IMG/VR virus record: IMGVR_UViG_3300033145_003438
Coordinates: 1-52,383 of that record
Strand: one strand, 5' to 3'
Origin: a virus
Length of the DNA: 52,383 bases
The translations under genes and the position numbers were made by a program. Position 1 is the first letter of the stretch, and each line of letters opens with the position of its first letter. The notes under the pieces are model-generated. The model searched no databases. It was not told the DNA's origin and saw only the letters and a list, made by a program, of their open reading frames with translations. Positions 36,405 through 42,855 of the stretch are shown here, one piece after another.

Positions 36405-36485
36405 GGGGCGGGGTGGAATCGAACCACCGATATAGGTTCCCTGAGTTTAAGCATGCCCTATGCGTTACCCCTACGCAACCGCCCC
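36405..36485 (-). tRNA. tRNA-like element with non-canonical anticodon arm
   Basis: On the minus strand the ends pair over seven bases (GGGGCGG with CCGCCCC). The D arm GCGT-AGGGGTA-ACGC and the T arm GGTGG-TTCGATT-CCACC are perfect, so the element derives from or mimics a tRNA. The segment between D and T arms cannot form a normal 5-bp stem and 7-base loop: the only good stem is ATAGG/CCTAT, which leaves a ~20-base loop (GCATGCTTAAACTCAGGGAA). No CCA is encoded. It may be a degenerate tRNA, one with a small insertion, or a tRNA-like regulatory element. The isotype cannot be assigned. Confidence 0.6.
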
Positions 36486-36568
36486 ATATTTTCAAAATCT
36501 CTGTAAACGTACTGTTTTCAATGGTACCCTAATTTTCCGCGAGTCAATTGGTGCGGGCCAGTCCCGTA

Positions 36569-36904
36569 TTAACCCCTATTTATAAAATCCGGTGGAGGAT
36601 CTTTAATGAAGCGTTTTGCTGTCAGCTTCAATCCCTCGGCTTTTGCTTTTATGATTCTATGCCAGCCATCCATAGGATATCCATCTGATCTGAGAATGAT
36701 CGGAATACCACAGTCAGCTTCCTTGACCCGTCTATAATGTGCAACATAATCTCTCAGGTTTGAAATTTTCCATCGGATTATTTCATCAAGTGAAATATCT
36801 GTTGTCTCAAATGGTCTTGCCGTGAGTTCCATGGCTGCACGAATTAATGTTGAATCCCTCCAAATATTTCCCTTAGCATCTATAAAACAATGTTTTAATT
36901 TCAT
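36569..36904 (-). CDS. ParB/sulfiredoxin-fold-like protein, copy A
   Basis: The 111-residue product has a C-terminal block of the ParB/Srx superfamily type: GIPIILRSDGYPMDGWHRI at about 66-84, followed by IKAKAEGL and a final strand. DGWHR matches the DGxHR nucleotide-binding motif. The N-terminal half (KHCFIDAKGNIWRDSTLI) is shared with a second copy at 39022-39357; I count 86 of 111 identical positions without gaps. The ribosome binding site is AAGGGATAAA. Its start overlaps the end of the nucleotidyltransferase gene by 32 bases. Partition is unlikely; these may be ParB-like nucleases or regulators. Confidence 0.62.
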   Translation of the reverse strand: MKLKHCFIDAKGNIWRDSTLIRAAMELTARPFETTDISLDEIIRWKISNLRDYVAHYRRVKEADCGIPIILRSDGYPMDGWHRIIKAKAEGLKLTAKRFIKDPPPDFINRG

Positions 36905-37610
36905 TTTTTTTATCCCTTACCAAATATTTTTTAAATCGCTGAAATTCCTCATCCGTATCAAATTCAACCGGAAAATTTACCCCTACAACACCTATTCGTA
37001 TTTTATGAGCTTTCCAACGTTTATATATAAAATAACCAGCGGAACGCTGAAAATTATCGCCTATAACATCCTGTAAAATATCATGATTAATGATATATGG
37101 GTTTCTTACATAAGTATGGTCCTGTGAGATGTTGTCAGCATTCAAATCTACTGCTATATATTTATTATTGGGAGCACGCACTATTCTTCTTTTGTTACTT
37201 GTCTCATTATTTATATTGCGATAGGCCGATACTACCACATCAAACTTTTCTGCTTTTTCGATCAATTTTTTAAACTGTGTTGGGGATATATAGTCATGAC
37301 CACAAACAACCAAAAATCTTTTAGATAAATTATTTTTAAATATAGTAGGAACAGACGCAAAATTAGGGCCAGTTTGTTTAAGTTTGTAGAATACATGAAA
37401 TGGTTCGATAATGCTTTTGATTGTTTGGTAATTTTTTTTGTTTATAGATATAAAAAATTTTTTCAGCCCTGCTGATTTAGCAGAGTTAATTAATAATTTA
37501 ATCAGGGCTTCCCCGTTATATTCAATCAATGGTTTGCTGTGGTGTGGATTTAGGGCAGAGCTCATTCGTGACCCAATCCCGCCGGCTGCAATAACAATAT
37601 CGGTAATCAT
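36873..37610 (-). CDS. nucleotidyltransferase (NTP_transferase-like)
   Basis: The 245-residue product begins with the sugar-1-phosphate nucleotidyltransferase signature VIAAGGIGSRM (residues 6-16, GxGxRM) followed by HSKPLIEYNG (24-33). A FLVVCGHDYI strand is at about 98-107. It would transfer a nucleotide to a sugar phosphate or similar. The AT-rich codon use sets it apart from the virion genes. It shares one base with the start of the preceding gene's stop (TAATG) and overlaps the ParB-like gene downstream. No dedicated partner enzyme is visible, so its substrate is open: a surface sugar or a DNA modification precursor are both possible. Confidence 0.72.
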   Translation of the reverse strand: MITDIVIAAGGIGSRMSSALNPHHSKPLIEYNGEALIKLLINSAKSAGLKKFFISINKKNYQTIKSIIEPFHVFYKLKQTGPNFASVPTIFKNNLSKRFLVVCGHDYISPTQFKKLIEKAEKFDVVVSAYRNINNETSNKRRIVRAPNNKYIAVDLNADNISQDHTYVRNPYIINHDILQDVIGDNFQRSAGYFIYKRWKAHKIRIGVVGVNFPVEFDTDEEFQRFKKYLVRDKKNEIKTLFYRC

Positions 37611-37753
37611 TACCTACACCCGTGACACGAAGAGCATTGGCGACAGCCAATCTTCGTGCCCCTCTTTTTAATGTTATCGAACATGAAAGTCATAGTCTTC
37701 TCGATTCGATATTTCGGCTTCTGGTATTGCCTCTTTACTTTGTTAGATTTCAT
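37610..37753 (-). CDS. small cysteine-rich protein (47 residues)
   Basis: ATG 37753 follows AAAAAAGGATTACT, a fair ribosome binding site. The product is very basic (KVKRQYQKPKYR) and ends in GCRQCSSCHGC, four cysteines in 11 residues, like a compact metal site. The longer frame upstream is out of phase with the real 37782-38084 gene and is rejected. It ends in TAATG with the nucleotidyltransferase start. Function is unknown. Confidence 0.55.
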   Translation of the reverse strand: MKSNKVKRQYQKPKYRIEKTMTFMFDNIKKRGTKIGCRQCSSCHGCR

Positions 37754-37781
37754 AGTAATCCTTTTTTGAGAGTTTAGCCTA

Positions 37782-38084
37782 TCAAGATGCTGGCGTACAT
37801 TCCCTGCAAATAGCATATCCGTCTGGAGCTGGTATCTGGCCAGAACCGTCACAGGTTTTACAGTTTTTTCTTTTAATTGCTTTAAGTTCTTTCTCACCCT
37901 CGGACCTCCAACTATTGCCATGGTTTTCATGTAAACAAAGCATCCAGTGTATGACAGCGGCCTGTTCTTCTTCAGCTTTTTCCGGAATGTCATGTCCGTC
38001 ACTTCGGAGTATCTGAGCGATTCCGATACAGGTAAAATTGGGGCGGCCTAAAATCCATTTAGTTTCATCGTTTAGTTCGAACAT
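37782..38084 (-). CDS. hypothetical protein with DnaJ-type zinc motif
   Basis: The start ATG 38084 follows AAAGGAGAAAAC. The 100-residue product has a helical region (MFELNDETKWILGRPNFTC) and a C-terminal CKTCDGSGQIP....CREC, the CxxCxGxG plus CxxC arrangement of DnaJ-like zinc modules. It belongs to a run of short zinc-motif proteins in the accessory region. The function is not recognised. The longer reading back to 38156 has no ribosome binding site and is less likely. Confidence 0.65.
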   Translation of the reverse strand: MFELNDETKWILGRPNFTCIGIAQILRSDGHDIPEKAEEEQAAVIHWMLCLHENHGNSWRSEGEKELKAIKRKNCKTCDGSGQIPAPDGYAICRECTPAS

Positions 38085-38136
38085 GTTTTCTCCTTTGCGC
38101 TCATCTTTTCCTCCGACAGCCCCCGCAGATCGCCCC

Positions 38137-38382
38137 TCACACTTCGACCCCATCAATTAATTTATCAACGAGTTTCATCAATTCAGGGTCCGGAGATGTG
38201 ACTGATCCGGGCTTGTGTTTTATTTCCCATTGAATATCCTTGAGACACGAATCACACACTCCGATGCGATACATGGCGTACGGTCGGCCACACTTTAAAC
38301 AAAACGCTGATTCAATCATCTCAGCAATATAGCCCCGAACCTTGCATATTTTACCAGCTTCAATAGCATTTATTATGTCCAC
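38137..38382 (-). CDS. small zinc-ribbon protein (81 residues)
   Basis: The GTG start overlaps the end of the upstream gene by ten bases. CLKCGRPYAM and CDSCLKDI form two CxxC pairs (about residues 28-31 and 43-46). The N-terminal part (DIINAIEAGKICKVRGY) is repeated in a truncated second copy at 39354-39476. No family is recognised beyond a zinc ribbon. Confidence 0.62.
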   Translation of the reverse strand: MDIINAIEAGKICKVRGYIAEMIESAFCLKCGRPYAMYRIGVCDSCLKDIQWEIKHKPGSVTSPDPELMKLVDKLIDGVEV

Positions 38383-38585
38383 CTCCTGATCATTCGATGC
38401 TGTTTGACCCCAAGGTTTATTCCCATGTTTTCACGGAGATAATCGCCATGGATTTCAAAGCGAGAGTTTTTCTTTTTCCGCTTTTTAATGTCGTCAAAAT
38501 CAGCATCCACATAATTTGTTGTAACAGCCATCCCATCCCAAAACTCTACTATTTCTATCATTTTTTATTCCTCTGGTTGTGGCCG
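38286..38585 (-). repeat. 300-bp direct repeat, copy 1
   Basis: This block matches 39380-39679 at a constant offset of 1094 bases, with scattered mismatches. It contains the whole 62-residue gene at 38373-38561, the 5' half of the 81-residue zinc-ribbon gene and the last codons of the HNH gene. The right end is TGGTTGTGGCCG. Confidence 0.85.
38373..38561 (-). CDS. small hypothetical protein, paralogue 1 (62 residues)
   Basis: The product (MIEIVEFWDGMAVTTNYVDA...) differs at five of 62 positions from paralogue 2 at 39467-39655. It is a distant relative of the 80-residue protein at 39879-40121, all sharing an AD..D-KKR-K....R-EIH-DY-E pattern. Its ATG overlaps the HNH stop (ATGA). Function is unknown; conservation at protein level across three copies suggests that it is expressed. 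Confidence 0.68.
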   Translation of the reverse strand: MIEIVEFWDGMAVTTNYVDADFDDIKKRKKKNSRFEIHGDYLRENMGINLGVKQHRMIRRWT

Positions 38586-38986
38586 CAGTCCCGTAGTTCG
38601 GTTTCAAACCAAAAAACCACCGGCTTTTCGACAGCCTCAATTAACCCAAATCGTTCAGCCGTTCTAAAGTTCACCGAAGTTTTTCTTGCACGTTTTACCT
38701 GTTCCGATATTTCAGCCCGAAACACTTCAACGCTCAGTACAGTTTTAAAGAGATTACACGGAGCGCATGACGGGACTATATTTTCAAAATTATCATTTTC
38801 TGGCCGTAATGCCCCCCCCTGTTTCGTGACATAGCGCCCATTGTCCCTAAAACTGTCAGTTTGCCTAAAGATTGGCTTTATGTGGTCGGCGTGCCAACCT
38901 TTTTTAGGGAGATCACATCCACACCACCAGCATCTACCATTCGTTTTATTCCATACTTCCTGTCGCTGTTTTTTTGTGAGCGCCAT
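38558..38986 (-). CDS. HNH endonuclease
   Basis: The 142-residue product has a classic HNH core: CWWCGCDLP (about 19-27) then WHADHIKPIF (about 31-40), and later ENIVPSCAPCNLFK (about 68-81), giving H...N...C..C with two zinc cysteine pairs. HNH nucleases cut DNA and are often free-standing homing genes. The ribosome binding site AAGGATAAAT precedes ATG 38986. The C-terminal ~20 residues are encoded by the end of the duplicated segment, so the gene may have gained its end in a recombination event. Confidence 0.82.
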   Translation of the reverse strand: MALTKKQRQEVWNKTNGRCWWCGCDLPKKGWHADHIKPIFRQTDSFRDNGRYVTKQGGALRPENDNFENIVPSCAPCNLFKTVLSVEVFRAEISEQVKRARKTSVNFRTAERFGLIEAVEKPVVFWFETELRDCGHNQRNKK

Positions 38987-39021
38987 ATTTATCCTTGTGG
39001 CCTATTAAGATTGGCCCGTAC

Positions 39022-39357
39022 TTAACCCTCGTTTATAAAATCCGGAGCGGGGTCTTTCTCAAATCTTCGAGCTGTCAACTCTAAACCTTCTGATTTTGCT
39101 TTGATAATTCTATGCCATCCGTCCATCGGATAGCCGTCTGATCTCAGTATGATCGGTACAGAACAATCTGCATTTCGGACACGCCTGTAATGTGCGACAT
39201 AATCTCTCAGATTTGCAATTTTCCATCGGATTACTTCTTCAAGAGACACATCCGAAACTTTAAAAGGGCTGACCGGAAGATACTTTGCGGCTTTTATGAG
39301 AGTTGAGTCTCTCCAAATATTTCCATTGTGGTCGATAAAACAGTGTTTAAGTTTCAT
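39022..39357 (-). CDS. ParB/sulfiredoxin-fold-like protein, copy B
   Basis: The 111-residue product matches copy A at 36569-36904 along its full length. It keeps VPIILRSDGYPMDGWHRIIK near residues 67-86, the DGWHR part of the ParB/Srx fold. Differences lie mainly at residues 23-40. It starts at an ATG that overlaps the stop of the truncated zinc gene (ATGA) and follows AAAGGAATTAC. Two diverged copies within 2.5 kb indicate an old duplication maintained at the protein level. Confidence 0.62.
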   Translation of the reverse strand: MKLKHCFIDHNGNIWRDSTLIKAAKYLPVSPFKVSDVSLEEVIRWKIANLRDYVAHYRRVRNADCSVPIILRSDGYPMDGWHRIIKAKSEGLELTARRFEKDPAPDFINEG

Positions 39358-39476
39358 TGTAATTCCTTTCTATGGTTGCGGCCACACCTTAAACAAAACG
39401 CTGATTCAATCATCTCAGCAATATAGCCCCGAACCTTGCATATTTTACCAGCTTCAATAGCATTTATTATGTCCAC
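39354..39476 (-). pseudogene. truncated copy of the zinc-ribbon gene (40 residues)
   Basis: It starts with the same GTG as the 81-residue gene at 38382 and copies its first ~30 residues (DIINAIEAGKICKVRGY to CLRCG). At the edge of the 300-bp repeat it changes to RNHRKELQ and stops, overlapping the ATG of copy B. It keeps only one CxxC and so cannot form the original zinc site. A short functional peptide cannot be excluded. Confidence 0.55.
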
Positions 39477-39679
39477 CTACTGATCATTCGATGCTGTTTG
39501 ACCCCAAGGTTTATTCCCATGTTTTCACGGATATAATCATCGTGGATTTCAAACCGAGGGTTTTTCCGCTTTCGTTTTTTAATGTCGTCAAAATCAGCAT
39601 CCACATAATTTGTTGTAACAGCCATCCCATCCCAAAACTCTACTATTTCTATCATTTTTTATTCCTCTGGTTGTGGCCG
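39380..39679 (-). repeat. 300-bp direct repeat, copy 2
   Basis: This is the second copy of the 38286-38585 block, offset by 1094 bases. Both of its ends carry TGGTTGYGGCC (39373-39383 and 39668-39679), suggesting that recombination between short GC-rich sequences made the duplication. It contains paralogue 2 and the 5' end of the truncated zinc gene. Confidence 0.82.
39467..39655 (-). CDS. small hypothetical protein, paralogue 2 (62 residues)
   Basis: Differs from paralogue 1 at five positions by my count (K/R30, S/P33, G/D39, L/I42, R/S59). ATG 39655 follows CAGAGGAATAAAA. It lies in copy 2 of the direct repeat, four bases after the stop of the preceding gene. Function is unknown. Confidence 0.65.
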   Translation of the reverse strand: MIEIVEFWDGMAVTTNYVDADFDDIKKRKRKNPRFEIHDDYIRENMGINLGVKQHRMISRWT

Positions 39680-39877
39680 AAGGTCAGTTCCGTATCCCCG
39701 TTTCAAAAGTTTCAAAATTAGTTTATCGGGCTTGATAGATTTTACACGGAACAAACTTCCCTTGACTTCAACCTGTTCGCCTACACGAAAAGCCCCTGAG
39801 TTTAACGGGTATTCCCCTTCCGCTTGATCAAAAACATGTTCCGGTATTTCCTCAAACTTTCCATTTCCTGAATCCAT
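39659..39877 (-). CDS. hypothetical protein (72 residues)
   Basis: The ATG follows AAAGGAGGAGTAAA, a strong ribosome binding site inside the end of the previous gene. The product begins acidic (MDSGNGKFEE), then has a beta-rich segment (EQVEVKGSLFRVKSIKPDKLILKL) like a small SH3-type or PUA-type barrel. It ends in RPQPEE. No family is recognised. Confidence 0.62.
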   Translation of the reverse strand: MDSGNGKFEEIPEHVFDQAEGEYPLNSGAFRVGEQVEVKGSLFRVKSIKPDKLILKLLKRGYGTDLRPQPEE

Positions 39878-39878
39878 T

Positions 39879-40121
39879 TTACTCCTCCTTTGATTTTATA
39901 ATGCAGTACGAATGAATGCCGTAAACCCTGCCTAAATCCTCTTTGATGTAATCCTGGTGGATTTCCATCCGTGGGTGGTTTTTATGTCGTTTTTTCAGAT
40001 CGTTCAGGTCGGCCTCAATATATATTTCGCTCTGCACCTCATAACCCGGCAATACCCTGGTACCGAATGGTGCGTCCGGGTCGTCTTGCACTTTGTTCCA
40101 AAATTTCGTTACTGTTATCAT
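39879..40121 (-). CDS. hypothetical protein, distant paralogue 3 (80 residues)
   Basis: The product shares the core ADLNDLKKRHKNHPRMEIHQ-DYI-E-LG with the 62-residue paralogues but has a longer N-terminus (ITVTKFWNKVQDDPDAPFGT). The start follows GGAAGGGTGATAGC. It suggests that this family expanded locally. Function is unknown. Confidence 0.65.
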   Translation of the reverse strand: MITVTKFWNKVQDDPDAPFGTRVLPGYEVQSEIYIEADLNDLKKRHKNHPRMEIHQDYIKEDLGRVYGIHSYCIIKSKEE

Positions 40122-40159
40122 GCTATCACCCTTCCCGTGAGAGGCAGGCCCGTATCATC

Positions 40160-40444
40160 CTAATCTTGTCCCGCATGTTTCTTTAAAAGCCCCTGTTTTA
40201 TTTTATCGATTAAACGAGATCCACATTTCATAGAGTCACCGTTGACCATCTTATCAAGGCTATGAGATTTAGATTTAATCCTTGACCTAAACTTACCGGC
40301 CTTCAGGTTCGCTAATTCCTCTACAGATTTAAGGGACAATACTTGTCTTTCTCTATTGTCGATCTGCGCATTAATATAGCCTGCATAATAGCCATTCTCG
40401 TATGCTAATTCGCAAACTCTAAGATCATCTTTTGTCATTTTCAT
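40160..40444 (-). CDS. hypothetical protein (94 residues)
   Basis: A helical, basic product beginning MKMTKDDLRVCELAYENGYY. GGGGGAGCACAA precedes the start. The middle (SVEELANLKAGKFRSRIKSK) is lysine/arginine-rich. No motif is recognised. One copy of the GC-rich boundary motif follows its stop codon. Confidence 0.6.
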   Translation of the reverse strand: MKMTKDDLRVCELAYENGYYAGYINAQIDNRERQVLSLKSVEELANLKAGKFRSRIKSKSHSLDKMVNGDSMKCGSRLIDKIKQGLLKKHAGQD

Positions 40445-40524
40445 TTGTGCTCCCCCATTAAATACCTATAAATTACTGTTTTACCTGCATATTCCATGCG
40501 CAAGCGTTGCAATCGGCCAGGCCC

Positions 40525-41574
40525 CTATGCCGGGTATTGATCCCAGGTTTCACCGCTCAACATTCTACCAGCTTTCTTTTTGCCAACCTTTTTCATTCTG
40601 TAATTTTGATCAAAGCGGTAAGACCCATCAGGCAACAAACCAAAAGTATTTGATTGCTCATACTTTGGGTTCTTGCATTGTTCCCATTCTCCCCATTGTT
40701 TGAAAAAAAAAGGCACGTTGGCCTTTATACATTGCCACGCCAAAGATGCCGCCCATTCCGGGTGCATCGGTCGTGCCCCTGGTCCCGATTCGCCGCCGCA
40801 GATAACCCAATCAATAGACGGAAGTTTTGTTGATTCTATTCTTCCGAGTGACCAATCAATATCAACCGGCCCAAGCATCGGCTCAACAGAAACAAACCTG
40901 GCAGCAGCCGGGATCTGCAACAGAATAGGGATTCGCTCATCGGCTCTTTTCTGGTTTTCGGCGGTGGTACCTATCAATATATTGGGAATAGGCCATGTAT
41001 CACACCAATCCTGTCTCTGTAAATGATACCCAAGATCACCGTTTAGTAATTGTTCTGCTCGTTCAGGACGCTTTGTTAAAAATAAAAATTGGTGCCGGGG
41101 CAACATTCCAGCGATTTGAAATATTGAAAATAACCAATTCCATTCAACATCATCGTGAAAAATATCGCTCATCGAACAGACAAATATTCTCTTTGGTTTT
41201 TTCCAATCCCCGGGTTGATGTAATCGGTCTGGTTGGTTTGTAACCTTGAACGGCTCATCTTTAGGATACCCATACCGACCGGCCAGGCGTTTTGACATGC
41301 GTTCGGCATAGCAATTTTGGCACCCTTCAGATATTTTGGTGCATCCTGTTACCGGATTCCATGAAGCTGTTGCCCACTCTATGCTTGTTTCTGCCATTTC
41401 AAATACCTCCTCCTTATTATGCCGATTCCCATACTTCTCAAACCATTCCGAAGATACAGGATTGCCCCGGTACCCACACTCAGGACATTCTTTCATGTTG
41501 ATAAAGTTTTTCCGTGGTTGCATTTCCACCCCGCAATTCGGGCAATGTGTTTTCTCTGATTCAATTATTTTCAT
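40525..41574 (-). CDS. DUF5131 (phage Gp37/Gp68-family) protein with N-terminal zinc ribbon
   Basis: From the internal Met at 41397 the product matches DUF5131: ETSIEWATASWNPVTGCTK, then GCQNCYAERM and later FVCSMSDIFHDDV, FLFLTKRPERA and WVICGGESGPGARPM. The cysteine pattern C..G(C)xxCYAE resembles radical-SAM-like [4Fe-4S] sites. In the longer reading, from ATG 41574, about 59 extra residues carry two CxxC pairs (CPNCGVEM and CPECGYRG), a zinc ribbon. AAGGAGGAGGTATTTGAA precedes 41397, so both forms may be made. The start at 41574 is coupled to the upstream ASCH gene by a 14-base overlap. Function is unknown. Confidence 0.8.
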   Translation of the reverse strand: MKIIESEKTHCPNCGVEMQPRKNFINMKECPECGYRGNPVSSEWFEKYGNRHNKEEVFEMAETSIEWATASWNPVTGCTKISEGCQNCYAERMSKRLAGRYGYPKDEPFKVTNQPDRLHQPGDWKKPKRIFVCSMSDIFHDDVEWNWLFSIFQIAGMLPRHQFLFLTKRPERAEQLLNGDLGYHLQRQDWCDTWPIPNILIGTTAENQKRADERIPILLQIPAAARFVSVEPMLGPVDIDWSLGRIESTKLPSIDWVICGGESGPGARPMHPEWAASLAWQCIKANVPFFFKQWGEWEQCKNPKYEQSNTFGLLPDGSYRFDQNYRMKKVGKKKAGRMLSGETWDQYPA

Positions 41575-42178
41575 TGCTCTCCACCCTTTTAAATTCCACA
41601 ACCCAAACCCAAGGATTCGATTTCCACGAATGCTTTTTTTTGTTGATCAAGTCCCATAAGTACATAAAAGATGTGTGCGCATTAGGTGCGTAGGTGTTGT
41701 AGTCATCAATCGTAACCCCGTAAAAATCTTGGCTACTGTATTTATCTCGTTCAATGAATTGTATACCCTCTTTTATTGCATCCTCGTTTGAAATATCCTG
41801 CACCCGTTCAACCCGGACGTTGGTGATTTCGAGATTGATACGTGAGGCCCACCGGGGCATGAAGATTGACGGTTTCCACTTGCACAGCTCATCTTCCAGG
41901 TGCGATGGAAAGTCACCATCGGCTCTATAAAAAAGACCATCATCTTCAATGCTGCTGTTGGTTATAAAGGCAAATGTTTCCTTCACATAAAGACGATCAC
42001 CGGGAACACCGTAGGGGCACTTGGCATAGTTTTTTATATAATAATTGCGCCATTCGCTTTCAGTGAGAGTTTCATCAAGTGTTTTTGATAGTTTAACAAC
42101 CCTCCGAGTTACAGATTTTCGATTGTCTAATATAGCCCTCACCATAGGGGCGGAAAAAAGTATCGGTTTTTCCTTCAT
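41561..42178 (-). CDS. phage ASCH-domain protein
   Basis: The 205-residue product opens with KPILFSAPMVRAILDNRKSV.TRR, the signature of phage ASCH/PUA-like proteins, which are thought to bind RNA or modified nucleotides. YGVPGDRLYVKETFAF follows near residue 55, then RWASRINLEITNVRVERVQDIS in the second half. The ribosome binding site is GGAGGATAAAAACC. Its stop overlaps the start of the DUF5131 gene. Co-location of ASCH and DUF5131 genes is common in phages and may reflect joint nucleic-acid work. Confidence 0.82.
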   Translation of the reverse strand: MKEKPILFSAPMVRAILDNRKSVTRRVVKLSKTLDETLTESEWRNYYIKNYAKCPYGVPGDRLYVKETFAFITNSSIEDDGLFYRADGDFPSHLEDELCKWKPSIFMPRWASRINLEITNVRVERVQDISNEDAIKEGIQFIERDKYSSQDFYGVTIDDYNTYAPNAHTSFMYLWDLINKKKHSWKSNPWVWVVEFKRVESNENN

Positions 42179-42263
42179 GGTTTTTATCCTCCATATAATA
42201 CTTATAATCTACTGAAATGTTTAAGTAAACTCTGCGATATTATTTATTTGTGCCAGGCCCGTA

Positions 42264-42509
42264 CTACACCCTTTTCCCAATTATACCTAATAATTCCCCC
42301 ATGGCTTTATCACGATCACTTTTAATCCTGTTCAACAGTTCGTTAGTTTCAATGGCAATCGTTATGCAAACGATACATACGGTTGTCCACTTTCCCGTTT
42401 CTGTGTAAACACCATAAATGAGGATAGATGTAAGAATCCATCGGAGTATATCAGTGCGTTTAGTTTTGCTTAACAGATACATCAAAGCCTCTTTGGTTGT
42501 GACTTTCAT
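42264..42509 (-). CDS. small membrane protein (81 residues)
   Basis: The product has two hydrophobic stretches, ILRWILTSILIYGVY (about 21-35) and WTTVCIVCITIAI (about 41-53), then a charged helix (NRIKSDRDKAMGELLGIIGK). It is likely an inner-membrane protein. The start follows AAAAGGAAAAAATAACG. No family is recognised; superinfection exclusion or holin-like roles are possible. Confidence 0.6.
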   Translation of the reverse strand: MKVTTKEALMYLLSKTKRTDILRWILTSILIYGVYTETGKWTTVCIVCITIAIETNELLNRIKSDRDKAMGELLGIIGKRV

Positions 42510-42558
42510 CGTTATTTTTTCCTTTTATATTCCACAAGAAACGGCCTCGGGCTCCGGA

Positions 42559-42738
42559 TCAGTCCGGGAACGTTATGCCGTGGTTATTTTTGATCCGTTG
42601 GCCGGGCTCCGGTTTCGGTGGGTATAAAACACCCTCTATTTCTTTTATCTGCTCAATAGTGCAATTCTCTGACATGTCGATTTGATTAGATAGAATCTGA
42701 TGAAGTGCCGATAATATTAATTCTGTTTCTTGTTTCAT
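42559..42738 (-). CDS. small hypothetical protein (59 residues)
   Basis: The ATG at 42738 is preferred because GGAGCAATC precedes it; the longer reading to 42825 runs over the terminator side. The product (MKQETELILSALHQIL...) is acidic and helical, ending in a proline-rich stretch (YPPKPEPGQRI). It lies between the att core and the membrane gene. No family is recognised. Confidence 0.55.
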   Translation of the reverse strand: MKQETELILSALHQILSNQIDMSENCTIEQIKEIEGVLYPPKPEPGQRIKNNHGITFPD

Positions 42739-42809
42739 GATTGCTCCATAAAATTGTTCACAAATTGACCGCGTTTTTGGTTTAATTTGGAGAGATTTGG
42801 AGAGAAAAC

Positions 42810-42829
42810 AAAAAAAGGCTTTCAAGCCT
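42810..42829 (-). terminator. rho-independent terminator downstream of the integrase/att core
   Basis: On the minus strand AGGCT-TGAA-AGCCT is followed by seven T residues. It lies about 30 bases past the tRNA-derived CCA and would stop leftward transcription from the integrase. Confidence 0.75.
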
Positions 42830-42855
42830 AATCGCCTGAAAACCCTTGGTGTTAT

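Larger units (their letters stand above)
35866..42265 (-). repeat. recurring GC-rich boundary motif of the accessory region
   Basis: A motif close to TACGGGCCTGGCC (minus strand) recurs next to gene ends. Plus-strand sites are 35866-35878, 36176-36188, 36556-36569, 38581-38596, 39011-39021, 40143-40155, 40515-40528 and 42251-42265. Six of them lie immediately after, or overlap, a stop codon of a leftward gene (ends at 35887, 36569, 39022, 40160, 40525 and 42264); the one at 38581-38596 codes for the end of the HNH protein. Variants include ACGGGACTGGCC, ACGGGCCAATC and AGGGGCCTGGCC. The entry spans first to last copy; the sequence between them is not repeat. Confidence 0.6.

Noticed and set aside
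36405-36485. tRNA-like element as a second attachment site
   Set aside because: It has all three outer tRNA arms rather than only a 3' half, and the integrase is next to a different tRNA-derived core 6.4 kb away.
37754-38002. Upstream extension of the 47-residue cysteine-rich gene
   Set aside because: The extension overlaps the better-supported zinc-motif gene at 37782-38084 in another frame and lacks a ribosome binding site; the internal ATG 37753 has one.
35858-40155. Invertible element suggested by GCCTCTCACGG-AAGG on opposite strands near 35860 and 40140
   Set aside because: Only about 15 bases are shared, no recombinase is adjacent, and the copies belong to the wider GC-rich boundary motif; coincidence or boundary-motif drift is more likely.
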